64,000 bases of DNA. Source: Photorhabdus akhurstii (GTDB lineage Bacteria > Pseudomonadota > Gammaproteobacteria > Enterobacterales > Enterobacteriaceae). The notes under the pieces are model-generated. The model saw only the letters and a program-made list of their open reading frames with translations, was not told where the DNA came from and did no database searches. Of the stretch, positions 45,244-53,290 are shown one piece after another (the first letter of the stretch is position 1; every line of letters begins with the position of its first letter). Made by a program: the position numbers and the translations under genes. Where the stretch lies: NCBI RefSeq assembly GCF_018448925.1, contig NZ_RCWE01000012.1:1-64000 (forward strand), in the 5' to 3' direction.

Positions 45244-45777
45244 ATGGATAGGCTCACAGCAATTAACAAATTAGATGAGTTCAGCAAAATGGGAAGAGCC
45301 ATTTTCCTTTTACAGGATTTGGAAGTTATCTTTGCTGACGAGACTTCTCGAACATTGCAAAAATCTATTGATCGCCTCATCAAAGCCGGACTGTTATTTC
45401 GCATTACCAAAGGGGTTTATGTCTATACGCGGGCCAGCATGGGAAGCTATCCCCTAGAGACTATCGCTAGAAATATCCGACGAGGCGAATATAATTACAT
45501 CAGCTTAGAGTCAGCTTTATCTCAATATGGGTTCATCTCACAAATCCCAATCGACCGCCTGACAATCATGTCTACTGGCAGAGCTGGAGAGTTTAAAACA
45601 CCGTGGGGAGTCATTGAAATCACCCACACCAGCAGAGAGCCTAGCGAAATTCTGAAAGCAACGTTAGAAAGCCGTGGCCCCCTGCGTATCGCAAAAAAAG
45701 AGACTGCTCTGCGTGACCAAAAACGAGTGGGGAGGAATATGCATTTAGTTCAAATGGAGGAACTCAACTATGTCTAG
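45244..45777 (+). CDS. AbiEi-family antitoxin (type IV toxin-antitoxin)
   Basis: 177 aa from the ATG at 45244. The open frame extends upstream through the ERIC element, which cannot be coding. An N-terminal winged-helix-like part (LTAINKLDEFSKMGRAIFLLQDLE... SIDRLIKAGLLFRITKGVYVY) is followed by the AbiEi C-terminal part (YISLESALSQYGFISQIPIDRLTIMSTGRAGEFKTPWGVIEITHT). AbiEi represses its operon and neutralises the nucleotidyltransferase toxin AbiEii. Here the downstream toxin is reduced to its first codons, so this is an orphan antitoxin. Confidence 0.8.
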   Translation: MDRLTAINKLDEFSKMGRAIFLLQDLEVIFADETSRTLQKSIDRLIKAGLLFRITKGVYVYTRASMGSYPLETIARNIRRGEYNYISLESALSQYGFISQIPIDRLTIMSTGRAGEFKTPWGVIEITHTSREPSEILKATLESRGPLRIAKKETALRDQKRVGRNMHLVQMEELNYV

Positions 45778-45838
45778 CCAGGTTAACTTTAACGCCATTG
45801 TTGCTGCCACTGAGCCGTTTGCGATGAATGCGACTTAA
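45770..45838 (+). pseudogene. 5' stub of the partner (AbiEii-like) toxin gene
   Basis: An ATG overlapping the antitoxin's end by eight bases, with GGAGG nine bases upstream, opens MSSQVNFNAIVAATEPFAMN and stops after 22 codons. Position, overlap and ribosome binding site are what is expected for the AbiEii toxin. The sequence changes to foreign DNA within about 20 codons, where an IS-like fragment lies on the other strand. Identity as AbiEii is inferred from the neighbour. Confidence 0.5.
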
Positions 45839-46058
45839 GGGTTCCTTCTATTTCCTCTGTTTGTTGAATCAGTATCAGCCAGTCTTCATAGAGTTGTTTC
45901 AAAACCCTGAGTTCAATAGCAGTTAATCCATTATTTACGTCCTCAAGTGCTTCAGGCAGCGGAGCATTGCGGAAAAACAATGCCATATTCTGCTGCCAAT
46001 TCTCCGATTTGACTAGAGATAGATAGCAACACGTTTTTAAACTATAACTGTCGTACAT
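45789..46058 (-). pseudogene. IS110-like transposase fragment, low certainty
   Basis: An 89-codon frame whose ATG overlaps the stop of the glycosyltransferase gene (TAATG). The part RNAPLPEALEDVNNGLTAIE continuing LRVLKQLYEDWLILIQQTEEIE resembles the middle helical segment of IS110-family transposases. No N- or C-terminal catalytic parts are present. The first ~24 residues (MYDSYSLKTCCYLSLVKSEN) may belong to something else. The fragment ends inside the truncated toxin gene, consistent with insertion or deletion at that point. Confidence 0.4.
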
Positions 46059-47137
46059 TAGATCTGAGCTAATACAGGTAAAGCTTTAATGATTCTTAAC
46101 AGGAAATTATATTCGTAAAGAAAGGCAATAGAATTTTTTATTGCTTGATGATCTCTTATTTTATATTCATCAATAATGAGTTGTAATTTTTCAGACAACT
46201 CAAGAATATTACCTGATTTATAAAGTTCACCATTTAAATTATTAATAATATCGCTTGGACCACACTGGCAATCTGAACTTATACAGTAGATACCATAAGA
46301 TATTGCTTCCGCTAATACCATACCAAAGCCTTCATATTTTGATGTTAAAATAAAAGCGGATACTTCTTTTATGTTATCCATCACAAACTCCCAAGGCTGA
46401 TCTTGCCAACCGTGCCAAATAATATTGTTATTTATATTGAGTTGTGAAGATAATTCTCTTAAATAACCTTCATCATCACCAGAACCTACCATATGTAACT
46501 CCCAATGACCATGCAATTGTGAAAGAGCTAAAAATAGTTCAGTTAAATTTTTCGATTTATAAGCAAGAATTCTGCCAACATATAAAAATCTAGCCATGTG
46601 TTTTGGTTGAGAAATTATAAAGGGATTCATTTTGATAGGATTGAAAATAAGATGAAGCTTCTCTGGCTTTATTCCAAAGGACAACATTTGATCTCTTAAA
46701 CCAGAACTGATGACCAGGTGCTCGTCGGCACAGCATAAATCTTTAATTTTCTGTGGGGTAGGATTCCTAATTGAAGTATGCAGCCAAGAATAGGTTTTTG
46801 CCGGGAAATTAATCTTTTCACAGGAAAGTCGAGTAATATTACAAGATGTCGTGTCTAAACTTATTATAATCTCAGGATGAAATCTTTCTAATATCAAAGA
46901 TAATTCACATGCAATATTCTGGCGAGATTTATCACTGTTTGACATTAAAGAGATATGTTGAGCATTGGATAACCAAGCACGACTTTCAATTCTGTTTATC
47001 TCATTTAGAGATATAAATATGAAATTAATTTCAATATTGGCAAGGTCAAGCAAATTCATTAAATTTGAACATACCGTTTCTACCCCGCCATATCCATTCA
47101 AGAAAATATCATGGTATATTATAAATATATTTTTCAT
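46058..47137 (-). CDS. Family 4 (GT4) glycosyltransferase
   Basis: 359 aa with the GT-B fold. The N-terminal glycine-rich loop NGYGGVETVCSN (14-25) would contact the acceptor. LYVGRILAYKSKNL (185-198) and the E-x7-E motif EGFGMVLAE (Glu269, Glu277) bind the sugar nucleotide. It probably uses a UDP- or GDP-sugar with retention. It is the last full gene of the AT-rich seven-gene operon and follows the PIG-L deacetylase by ten bases. A GT4 plus PIG-L pair is also how bacillithiol and mycothiol start (MshA/MshB, BshA/BshB). Confidence 0.85.
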   Translation of the reverse strand: MKNIFIIYHDIFLNGYGGVETVCSNLMNLLDLANIEINFIFISLNEINRIESRAWLSNAQHISLMSNSDKSRQNIACELSLILERFHPEIIISLDTTSCNITRLSCEKINFPAKTYSWLHTSIRNPTPQKIKDLCCADEHLVISSGLRDQMLSFGIKPEKLHLIFNPIKMNPFIISQPKHMARFLYVGRILAYKSKNLTELFLALSQLHGHWELHMVGSGDDEGYLRELSSQLNINNNIIWHGWQDQPWEFVMDNIKEVSAFILTSKYEGFGMVLAEAISYGIYCISSDCQCGPSDIINNLNGELYKSGNILELSEKLQLIIDEYKIRDHQAIKNSIAFLYEYNFLLRIIKALPVLAQI

Positions 47138-47147
47138 TATTAACCCC

Positions 47148-47927
47148 TTATTGAATTAACCAAAAACGCTCTTGCACTTTTATTTCATTAATAGAGCGAT
47201 GGTATTTTTCCAATGAAATTAAAAGATTTGATTCATTCCCAAACAGAGGTTCTAGTTGAGAATCATAAAACAGAATGTTTTGCATTTTTTCTTTTAAATC
47301 AATATCCACCAATATAGCACGCATATCAAATTTATTATTTCGTAATAAAGCATTTTCCAAACTATCGGGATTAACAATAGGGTATTCACCTAAAACATAG
47401 GGAAAGTCTTCATAAAGTAATATTTTTAACTTATGTGAGCCTTTTATATTGTGCACAAGATTATTTATTATAATGTGGTCTACATGTCGACCTATTCCTA
47501 AAGGGGCATAGATATAATCAGGTTGATAATTTAACAATATTTTGTCGATAAGATCTTGAGCCATATCGGATGCATAATCTGATTTATGTGCCAAGCCACT
47601 ATAAATCCCGGCAGAATTATTATACATAGGCTCACCGTATTGATCGATTCTGTAAATGCAATCTAAAATTTTACCATGTATTGGAATTGCTGATAATTTA
47701 TTGCAAAAAGCAATATCCTCATTAGCTCGCTTTGAATAAAGTTTTATAAATGAATTCATATTATCATTACTCTCAGAGCGTAAGTAATGAGATGTAAGAT
47801 TTTCGTCATATTCAGTAAAAAATGTTAAAACAACCACCTGTTGATTTTCTGAAACCAATTTATGTATTAAACCACCAGCGCTTAAAGCCGCATCATCTAA
47901 ATGGGGGGATAGAAATAAATGCATCAT
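47148..47927 (-). CDS. PIG-L (LmbE-like) family deacetylase
   Basis: 259 aa. The zinc motif is SPHLDDAALSAGG (His9, Asp11, Asp12), with the third ligand region in GIGRHVDH (His148, Asp150, His151). The family removes acetyl groups from N-acetylglucosamine conjugates (PIG-L, MshB, BshB) and related substrates. It starts one base after the upstream stop and ten bases before the glycosyltransferase, so the product of one is a likely substrate of the other. Confidence 0.88.
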   Translation of the reverse strand: MMHLFLSPHLDDAALSAGGLIHKLVSENQQVVVLTFFTEYDENLTSHYLRSESNDNMNSFIKLYSKRANEDIAFCNKLSAIPIHGKILDCIYRIDQYGEPMYNNSAGIYSGLAHKSDYASDMAQDLIDKILLNYQPDYIYAPLGIGRHVDHIIINNLVHNIKGSHKLKILLYEDFPYVLGEYPIVNPDSLENALLRNNKFDMRAILVDIDLKEKMQNILFYDSQLEPLFGNESNLLISLEKYHRSINEIKVQERFWLIQ

Positions 47928-47928
47928 T

Positions 47929-48675
47929 TTAAATCTCCATACAAAGGCTGTTATATTTTATTTCCATCAGTACGATGTAAATAGCGGCTAAATCAATGCG
48001 TATTCCATCTCTGTTTTTTATAAAATCTGAATTATTAATATTTGGCTTTTCTTTGGACTGGACTCTTTCATCATCGGCATAAAATTCTTTCATTATATCA
48101 AACCAACTAGCATGAATTCTTTCTGCCGCAATTTCTATTATACTGTCACTGTGACCTAATATTGTCATTAAATCTGAAAAAATGGCATCGTTTGTAGAAA
48201 GTAACATCTCATAATTAAAATTGTCGGATGCAATATTGTCATCGTATAAATAAATATTTTTCATAGCTTCCGATATAATACTCAAGTCGCTCTTGATTAG
48301 CCTCTTTTCAAACTTCTTCTCTTTTTCTGTGAATGCTTGATAAGGTTTTAAAAAATTAACTTGCAAGTTGTACTCAATTTCAAGTTTTGTGATTGAATCT
48401 TGCGTAGCGGTTCTATTATCGATTAAATATTTTGCACACCATAAATCATGTATGCAAGAGGCAAGAATATCTAAATTACCGTCCTGTTCCAAGAACGCAC
48501 ATATCTCAGAGAATAGTTTAATTTGTGACCCATTTAGCTGGGTATTTAAAGTTACATGGCCAGGGTTAAATATAAATGAAGCTTGTTTTAATCTTCTTTG
48601 AATCTCTTTGGTTAGATATGTTGAATTTGAATTAATTTCATTATTCAACAGATTTTTGTTATTTTCTTTATTCAT
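47929..48675 (-). CDS. Protein of unknown function with possible RyR-like domains
   Basis: 248 aa, mostly helical and polar, no membrane segment. ASCIHDLWCAKYL (His76, Trp79) followed by PYQAFTEKEKKFEKR (from residue 111) recalls the RyR domain pattern (H..W, then PY..L...EK..D). A second partial unit may start at AERIHASWFDIM (His188, Trp191). RyR domains occur in some bacterial proteins of unclear role. I found no catalytic motif. It overlaps the adenylyltransferase-like gene by eight bases and precedes the PIG-L gene by one base. The domain call is resemblance only. Confidence 0.6.
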   Translation of the reverse strand: MNKENNKNLLNNEINSNSTYLTKEIQRRLKQASFIFNPGHVTLNTQLNGSQIKLFSEICAFLEQDGNLDILASCIHDLWCAKYLIDNRTATQDSITKLEIEYNLQVNFLKPYQAFTEKEKKFEKRLIKSDLSIISEAMKNIYLYDDNIASDNFNYEMLLSTNDAIFSDLMTILGHSDSIIEIAAERIHASWFDIMKEFYADDERVQSKEKPNINNSDFIKNRDGIRIDLAAIYIVLMEIKYNSLCMEI

Positions 48676-49324
48676 GAGTCATCTCCTTTTCTTTGTTCAT
48701 TGACCTTATTTCCGTTGATGATATATCTAAGCGAAATAAATTTTCTGGAATAGATTCAAATAAAAAACGGTGTTCCTTTCTAATATTCATCAAATCATCA
48801 ACTGCATGATATTTATTATTAAAAAAACGCCCAGCGACCAGAAATCGACAATCATTACTCTTAATTGTCATAAGAGATTTTTTTAACCCCTCTTCACCGC
48901 CATAATAGACAGGGTTATTAATTTCTTGACATAAATCAGCGCCAATGACGAAAATTGCTCCTTGATAAATATGCGATTTATCAGTAAAAAACGTAGCATC
49001 ACTTAAAATTACATCACCCTTCTCCTTGAATTGCCCTATCCTCTTGAAAACTTCATCGGTTGAAATGGTCAGTTTTACCGCATTTTTAATTGACAGTTCA
49101 TAATAGGGCTTTCTTTTAGTCATCGTTGTAGCGATTTCTTTTAATTCTTCATGACCTTTATGAAGTGGATTGAAAGAGCCAGATAAAATTAAAGTATCTT
49201 TCCAGTCTATGTTTGTATTGCTAAAGTCCCCTTTTCTATCAATATGTATATAATTCAACTTGCCATCAATTAAATCGTTTATATAACGCTCATTATTGTT
49301 AGGCATATTCATATATATTTCCAC
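48668..49324 (-). CDS. NMNAT/cytidylyltransferase-like nucleotidyltransferase
   Basis: 218 aa from a GTG at 49324; ATGs at 49312 and 49306 are alternatives and none has a strong ribosome binding site. GSFNPLHKGHEEL (49-61) is the (T/S)GxFxPxHxGH nucleotide-binding motif and DISSTEIRS (200-208) the ISSTxIR motif of the nicotinate/pantetheine adenylyltransferase superfamily. It should transfer AMP or CMP from a nucleotide to a phosphate-bearing small molecule. About 40 extra N-terminal residues precede the core. It begins after a 254-base gap in the operon. Confidence 0.83.
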   Translation of the reverse strand: MEIYMNMPNNNERYINDLIDGKLNYIHIDRKGDFSNTNIDWKDTLILSGSFNPLHKGHEELKEIATTMTKRKPYYELSIKNAVKLTISTDEVFKRIGQFKEKGDVILSDATFFTDKSHIYQGAIFVIGADLCQEINNPVYYGGEEGLKKSLMTIKSNDCRFLVAGRFFNNKYHAVDDLMNIRKEHRFLFESIPENLFRLDISSTEIRSMNKEKEMTHE

Positions 49325-49578
49325 ATGTTATTATTGTTAATAAAATATATGTTAATTCCTTATGATTACATATATTTCTAAAATTTTATCATTGTATTAT
49401 TTACTAATGTTGATTAATAACAAATTTTTATTTTCTTGAAATAAATATCAAATTAATTTACTTAGCTATTTGTTAGCAGCGAATCCCTGTATTTTAAACA
49501 TTAAAGCTATGAATTTTAAATATTTTATTCACAGTTACATTTATTACTGAATCACCTAAGTTATCTGAATTATTCTCA
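49325..49578 (-). promoter_or_regulatory. 254-base AT-rich gap inside the seven-gene operon
   Basis: The only long gap in the cluster, lying between the desulfurase-like and adenylyltransferase-like genes. It has no open frame of note. It may hold an internal promoter for the four downstream genes; no clear -35/-10 pair, terminator or mobile element could be pinned down. Confidence 0.35.
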
Positions 49579-50739
49579 TTAATTATCACTATTTTCTTCA
49601 CAACTTCCCTCAGTGATTTCAATCAAGGCAGATTTTATTTTTAAAATATCTTCCGTTGTATGCGACGTATCAAGGCTAACCCGAACAGCACCATCAGGAT
49701 AAGTGCCAAATTTTTTATGGGCTAATGGTGCGCATTGCAATCCAGGACGGGTAATAATATTGTATTTGTTCTCAAGTATATAAGAGACTTCTCCGGGATG
49801 ATAACCTTCTACTGTCAAAAGAATTGTTGGCAATCCTACTTTATGTTTACAGATTAATTTGATCTTCTTTAATTGTGATAACTCATCTATAAGAGTTGTA
49901 CGCAGAATTTGTAATTGATTTTGAATATTCTCTATGCCAATTTTTTTCAAACGCTTTATAGACGCCAACAATGAAAGTATGCCAATAGTGTTTTGTGTTC
50001 CTGATTCATACTTGTATGGTATTCCAGTTGGCTGCGTTGTTAATTTTGATAATACACCTGTCCCACCTTGAATTAATTCATTATGAGAGAATCCATTATC
50101 AAGCATAAAGTACCCCCCAATACCTGATACTCCTCCTAAGCTTTTATGCCCGCTAAAAACAAGGTAATCAATATTACCTTTCGATAAATCAATTACTTGT
50201 GAACCAAAAGATTGTGAACCATCAACTAAAACCATCGCACCGTATAAATGCGCAAGTTTTCCTGCCTCATCTATATTGCAGAATGTACCAATAGTATTGG
50301 AGCAACTATGAACCACTACTAACTTCGTTTGCTTATTCTTTAATAAAGATTCCAAATGCGGCATATCAATTTCACCATCTGTCACATCGATAAATTGACT
50401 AGTTACCCCAATATCTTTTAAATGCTCTAAGGGCCTAAGTACTGAATTATGTTCTAAATAAGTCGTAATGACATTATCACCCGGTTTAAGCGTACCTTTC
50501 ATACATTCGTTGAGTGAATACGTTGCTCCTGAGTTAAAAATGACTGTCCCATGACCATTTAATTTTGTTTGTTCGATGAATTCATGTCGGCACTCTTCAA
50601 CCAGTTCAGTAACCTTTTTAGATTGTTGCGATAAAGATCGCCCTGGAGTTACCCCAAGCGTGTCTAAGTACATATTTATTATATCTTTCACTTCTTGTGA
50701 CTTTGGCCATGAGGTAGAAGCTACGTCTGCATATAACAT
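49579..50739 (-). CDS. Cysteine desulfurase-like class V aminotransferase (NifS/SufS family)
   Basis: 386 aa. PLP site: SGHKSLGG with Lys199, LEHNS with His98, and VDGSQSFG with Asp173. A cysteine in the active-site loop, RPGLQCAPLAHK (Cys336), matches the persulfide-forming Cys of cysteine desulfurases. It probably mobilises sulfur (or selenium) from cysteine; cysteine/selenocysteine lyase or isopenicillin-epimerase-like activity is the alternative. No IscU, SufE, ThiI or Dnd partner is nearby, so sulfur may go into the operon's own product. It overlaps the HIT-like gene by 19 bases. Confidence 0.87.
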   Translation of the reverse strand: MLYADVASTSWPKSQEVKDIINMYLDTLGVTPGRSLSQQSKKVTELVEECRHEFIEQTKLNGHGTVIFNSGATYSLNECMKGTLKPGDNVITTYLEHNSVLRPLEHLKDIGVTSQFIDVTDGEIDMPHLESLLKNKQTKLVVVHSCSNTIGTFCNIDEAGKLAHLYGAMVLVDGSQSFGSQVIDLSKGNIDYLVFSGHKSLGGVSGIGGYFMLDNGFSHNELIQGGTGVLSKLTTQPTGIPYKYESGTQNTIGILSLLASIKRLKKIGIENIQNQLQILRTTLIDELSQLKKIKLICKHKVGLPTILLTVEGYHPGEVSYILENKYNIITRPGLQCAPLAHKKFGTYPDGAVRVSLDTSHTTEDILKIKSALIEITEGSCEENSDN

Positions 50740-51395
50740 TCTTCAATCTCCATATGATCATTAATATATAATTTAAATTTTTTAGCAGTCGCATCCATCT
50801 CCCTTATTCCTTCATTATCTCTCCAATCAGATCTTTCAGGCACATTTAAACTATTTGCCAATACTGTTCTTATCATTCCTCTCTCAATGAAATCTGATTC
50901 ACCTATCGTAAAAACATATTTACTACCACTGTCTTCAACGTAAATATAGGGGCCAATCTCACCGAACATCTTAAGTTCATCCAATGAGTTTATTGTATGC
51001 ATTTTAAATTGATCCTTTAATTTATTATGAAGATCAATCTCCGAGGGGAAACAACATAAGTGTGCATGATAACAATACTTTTGATTTGGGTCCATGACGA
51101 TACAACCACCGGCTCGTCCATTTTCATAACAAAGAGGATTGTTTATATTGTAATATTCGCGATAAAAATCATTTATTATATTCTTAAACTGTTTCAACTC
51201 TTTTATTGCCTCTTCATCGTATATCTCTGCAAAGCACCGGTATCCCCCTGAATCAGTCTCACATTTGTTAGTGGCAATGATAATATAGCCCTCAATTATC
51301 TGGCCTTTGGGTACGAATGCATAGAAATATTTTCCTCGTAAAAGTATTTTATCTTTTTCAAAGGAAGACTCTGGGTGACAAAAAATACATCCCAT
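50721..51395 (-). CDS. HIT-like protein with altered HIT motif
   Basis: 224 aa. The start MGCIFCHPES and the segment PKGQIIEGYIIIATN are typical of HIT hydrolases/transferases, with Cys3 and Cys6 as a possible metal pair. The catalytic motif HxHxH appears as HAHLCC (His110, His112, Cys114): the nucleophilic middle His is kept but the third His is Cys. The C-terminal ~100 residues are an extension. HIT enzymes cleave or transfer nucleoside monophosphates, which suits a partner nucleotidyltransferase. Eleven bases after the first gene of the operon. Confidence 0.75.
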   Translation of the reverse strand: MGCIFCHPESSFEKDKILLRGKYFYAFVPKGQIIEGYIIIATNKCETDSGGYRCFAEIYDEEAIKELKQFKNIINDFYREYYNINNPLCYENGRAGGCIVMDPNQKYCYHAHLCCFPSEIDLHNKLKDQFKMHTINSLDELKMFGEIGPYIYVEDSGSKYVFTIGESDFIERGMIRTVLANSLNVPERSDWRDNEGIREMDATAKKFKLYINDHMEIEECYMQT

Positions 51396-51406
51396 ATTAA
51401 ACTCCT

Positions 51407-52285
51407 TTATCGCTTGTCTATTCTGCTGATAAATATATTTTCATGACACAAATTGAAATCTTCTTCGGTATGCCAGGCAATCATCATGCTAAACCTATTT
51501 ATAATGCTATATTTTCCCAGTCTGCTTTGCAGTTCAGAATAAATAGGATTTGGTAAGATTATTCTGCATTTCCCCCTAATAGCGAGACAAGAATCAATTA
51601 TAGCTAGAACTGCATAGGGAGCTGTGTTTGACAAACCTATCACTTCTACCGTGGTATCATCAAAACCTAGTATCGCGACTTCTTCTCCAACAGTTAATAA
51701 CTTAATATCTCTATAGCGAGGACACTGCTTTGCGTAAGCAATCCAATTGTTATTTACTTTCCTGCCGAAAAAATTGATTTTATTAATATTATCTATTTCA
51801 TTAAAATCATTCAGATCTACATCTATTTTGGTATCTCCTTCCACTACTATTTCTGTAAAATCAAAAACGTTCACTTTGCTACAGATATATTTCTCAAAAA
51901 TTTTTGAATAACATTTGATCTTTCTTTCATCTGAGTAACAAATCGTCGCATCGATATCATCACGGTGTGTTTGTCTCACACTTTCTATTACCAAAGTTCG
52001 CGATTTTACACTTTCATTCACACCAAAATCGCTAAGTATATTAACGGATACTCGTCTGTGTTTAAGATTAAACTCACACTTTCTTGTTATAACAATTGAC
52101 AAGTATATATCGTTTATCTTATATAAACATGCTTTTATCTCACTAGAAAGATTAAATTTCTTTTCTTTCAAATTTTTCCAAATAAAATAATCCAAGCTTC
52201 CTATATCACGCTTATAAAAATCATTGATTAGAATATAATTATCTTCCGTTATATCTTCATAGACTAGGGTTACTCCATTCTCCAT
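51407..52285 (-). CDS. First gene of the operon, unknown function
   Basis: 292 aa, soluble, no signal peptide. I cannot assign it. Features such as YEDITEDNYILINDFY near the start, TICYSDERKIKCYSKIFEKY in the middle and TEEDFNLCHENIF at the end faintly recall GNAT acyltransferases, but no acetyl-CoA loop (Q/RxxGxG/A) is visible. It lies 11 bases before the HIT-like gene and probably shares its promoter region at 52286-52600. Strongly AT-rich, like the rest of the cluster and unlike rpoC or the mal genes. Confidence 0.6.
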   Translation of the reverse strand: MENGVTLVYEDITEDNYILINDFYKRDIGSLDYFIWKNLKEKKFNLSSEIKACLYKINDIYLSIVITRKCEFNLKHRRVSVNILSDFGVNESVKSRTLVIESVRQTHRDDIDATICYSDERKIKCYSKIFEKYICSKVNVFDFTEIVVEGDTKIDVDLNDFNEIDNINKINFFGRKVNNNWIAYAKQCPRYRDIKLLTVGEEVAILGFDDTTVEVIGLSNTAPYAVLAIIDSCLAIRGKCRIILPNPIYSELQSRLGKYSIINRFSMMIAWHTEEDFNLCHENIFISRIDKR

Positions 52286-52806
52286 TATTTTGTCCCATCA
52301 TTTATATTGGCGACAATTGCTTTTCATTTTCAGTTTATATTCATTTCCGAGCATATGAAATCATGAAATATTGTATTTTATGACCTGTATCATAATTTAA
52401 AGATACAACAGGATAAAAAACTGCGATTATTTATCCTGAGAAATCAAATTGAAGTCTCCATCAATCATGCAAGCATATGGATAAAAATAGGGTCTTTAAA
52501 GAGAATAATCTTTCATAAATTCTATGTGATGGGACTTTAAATGAAATAATCACATTAACAAGCCCCCTGAATTAAATACGATAAGCTATTTCTGCATGCC
52601 GAATAATATTCTTTACGATAGCCAAGGTGATTTTGCCAGTACCAAATTCATGGAATACTTAATCATCAGTGTATATTTCGACGTGCATGAGCGCAGCTTG
52701 AATCACTGCACGATCAGCTATCCTGTGACGATTTCCCGCCCGACTGAACCCGAAGATTCCCACTTCATTGGCTGTCTTTCTCATGCTTGACAAGTCTGAC
52801 ACAAGC
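52286..52806. other. Intergenic region carrying the cluster promoter
   Basis: AT-rich near the operon start and more GC-rich from about 52660. A 64-codon plus-strand frame at 52596-52790 has no recognisable sequence and may be a gene remnant. GGGACAAAATA precedes the 52285 ATG. No operator was identified. Confidence 0.4.
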
Positions 52807-52846
52807 CTCAGTGGGCAGAACGACGAGTTCTGCCGCTTTTACTGAG
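52807..52846 (+). terminator. Hairpin at the right border of the operon's promoter region
   Basis: GGCAGAAC and GTTCTGCC form an 8-bp stem with a 5-base loop and GCTTTT after it. An outer CTCAGT/ACTGAG pair extends it. It lies directly beyond the stop of the minus-strand antitoxin at 52858 and may end that transcript or one from a lost plus-strand gene. Confidence 0.65.
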
Positions 52847-52857
52847 GCAACGCCATA

Positions 52858-53157
52858 TCAAATATGGACTACGATACGTTTACCATCAGGAAGTTGAACA
52901 TCAAGGCTCAACTCTCCACCTAACGCTGCAACGTAGCGTTTCAATGTTGAAAGTTTAGGGTTATTACCAGGCTGTTCTATTTTAGCAATAGTCGGTTGCT
53001 TGACTCCAAGTGCAGTTGCCAGCTCAGTTTGTGAAACATCGAGAGCCTCACGGATCTGATAAAGCCCTATCTCCCGTTTCATTTCATCAACTTTTTTAGC
53101 AATCCTACAGCGGCTTTCAGGGCTGCGTTTTTCAAGCAATTCATCAAGTGTGATCAT
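52858..53157 (-). CDS. XRE-type antitoxin (HigA-like), no toxin partner visible
   Basis: 99 aa. Helix-turn-helix LDVSQTELATALGVKQPTIAKIEQ, then LSTLKRYVAALGGELSLDVQLPDG. The same layout occurs in the antitoxin at 54380-54682, so both belong to one family whose toxin is normally encoded just upstream. Here the upstream 130 bases hold no toxin gene, so it is an orphan. Confidence 0.85.
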   Translation of the reverse strand: MITLDELLEKRSPESRCRIAKKVDEMKREIGLYQIREALDVSQTELATALGVKQPTIAKIEQPGNNPKLSTLKRYVAALGGELSLDVQLPDGKRIVVHI

Positions 53158-53290
53158 ACTCAGTTTTCCAAGATGGGTAGGAAATTAATTCACACGATTA
53201 TTTTACCTCCTGCTTTTACAAGAATTTCATTAATAGAGTCAAAATATGGAAGGAGGGGTTAATAATGCCCTAACCCCATAGCACAGAGAA

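Noticed and set aside
46058-47927. GT4 and PIG-L genes considered as a complete bacillithiol pathway
   Set aside because: No BshC-type cysteine-adding enzyme is visible and the other operon genes are not part of that pathway.
49579-50739. Cysteine desulfurase considered as DndA of a DNA phosphorothioation system
   Set aside because: No DndB, C, D or E homologue is present in the window; the neighbours are sugar and nucleotide enzymes.
52596-52790. 64-codon plus-strand frame between the operon and the antitoxin genes
   Set aside because: No recognisable motif or good ribosome binding site; perhaps a remnant, not supported as a gene.
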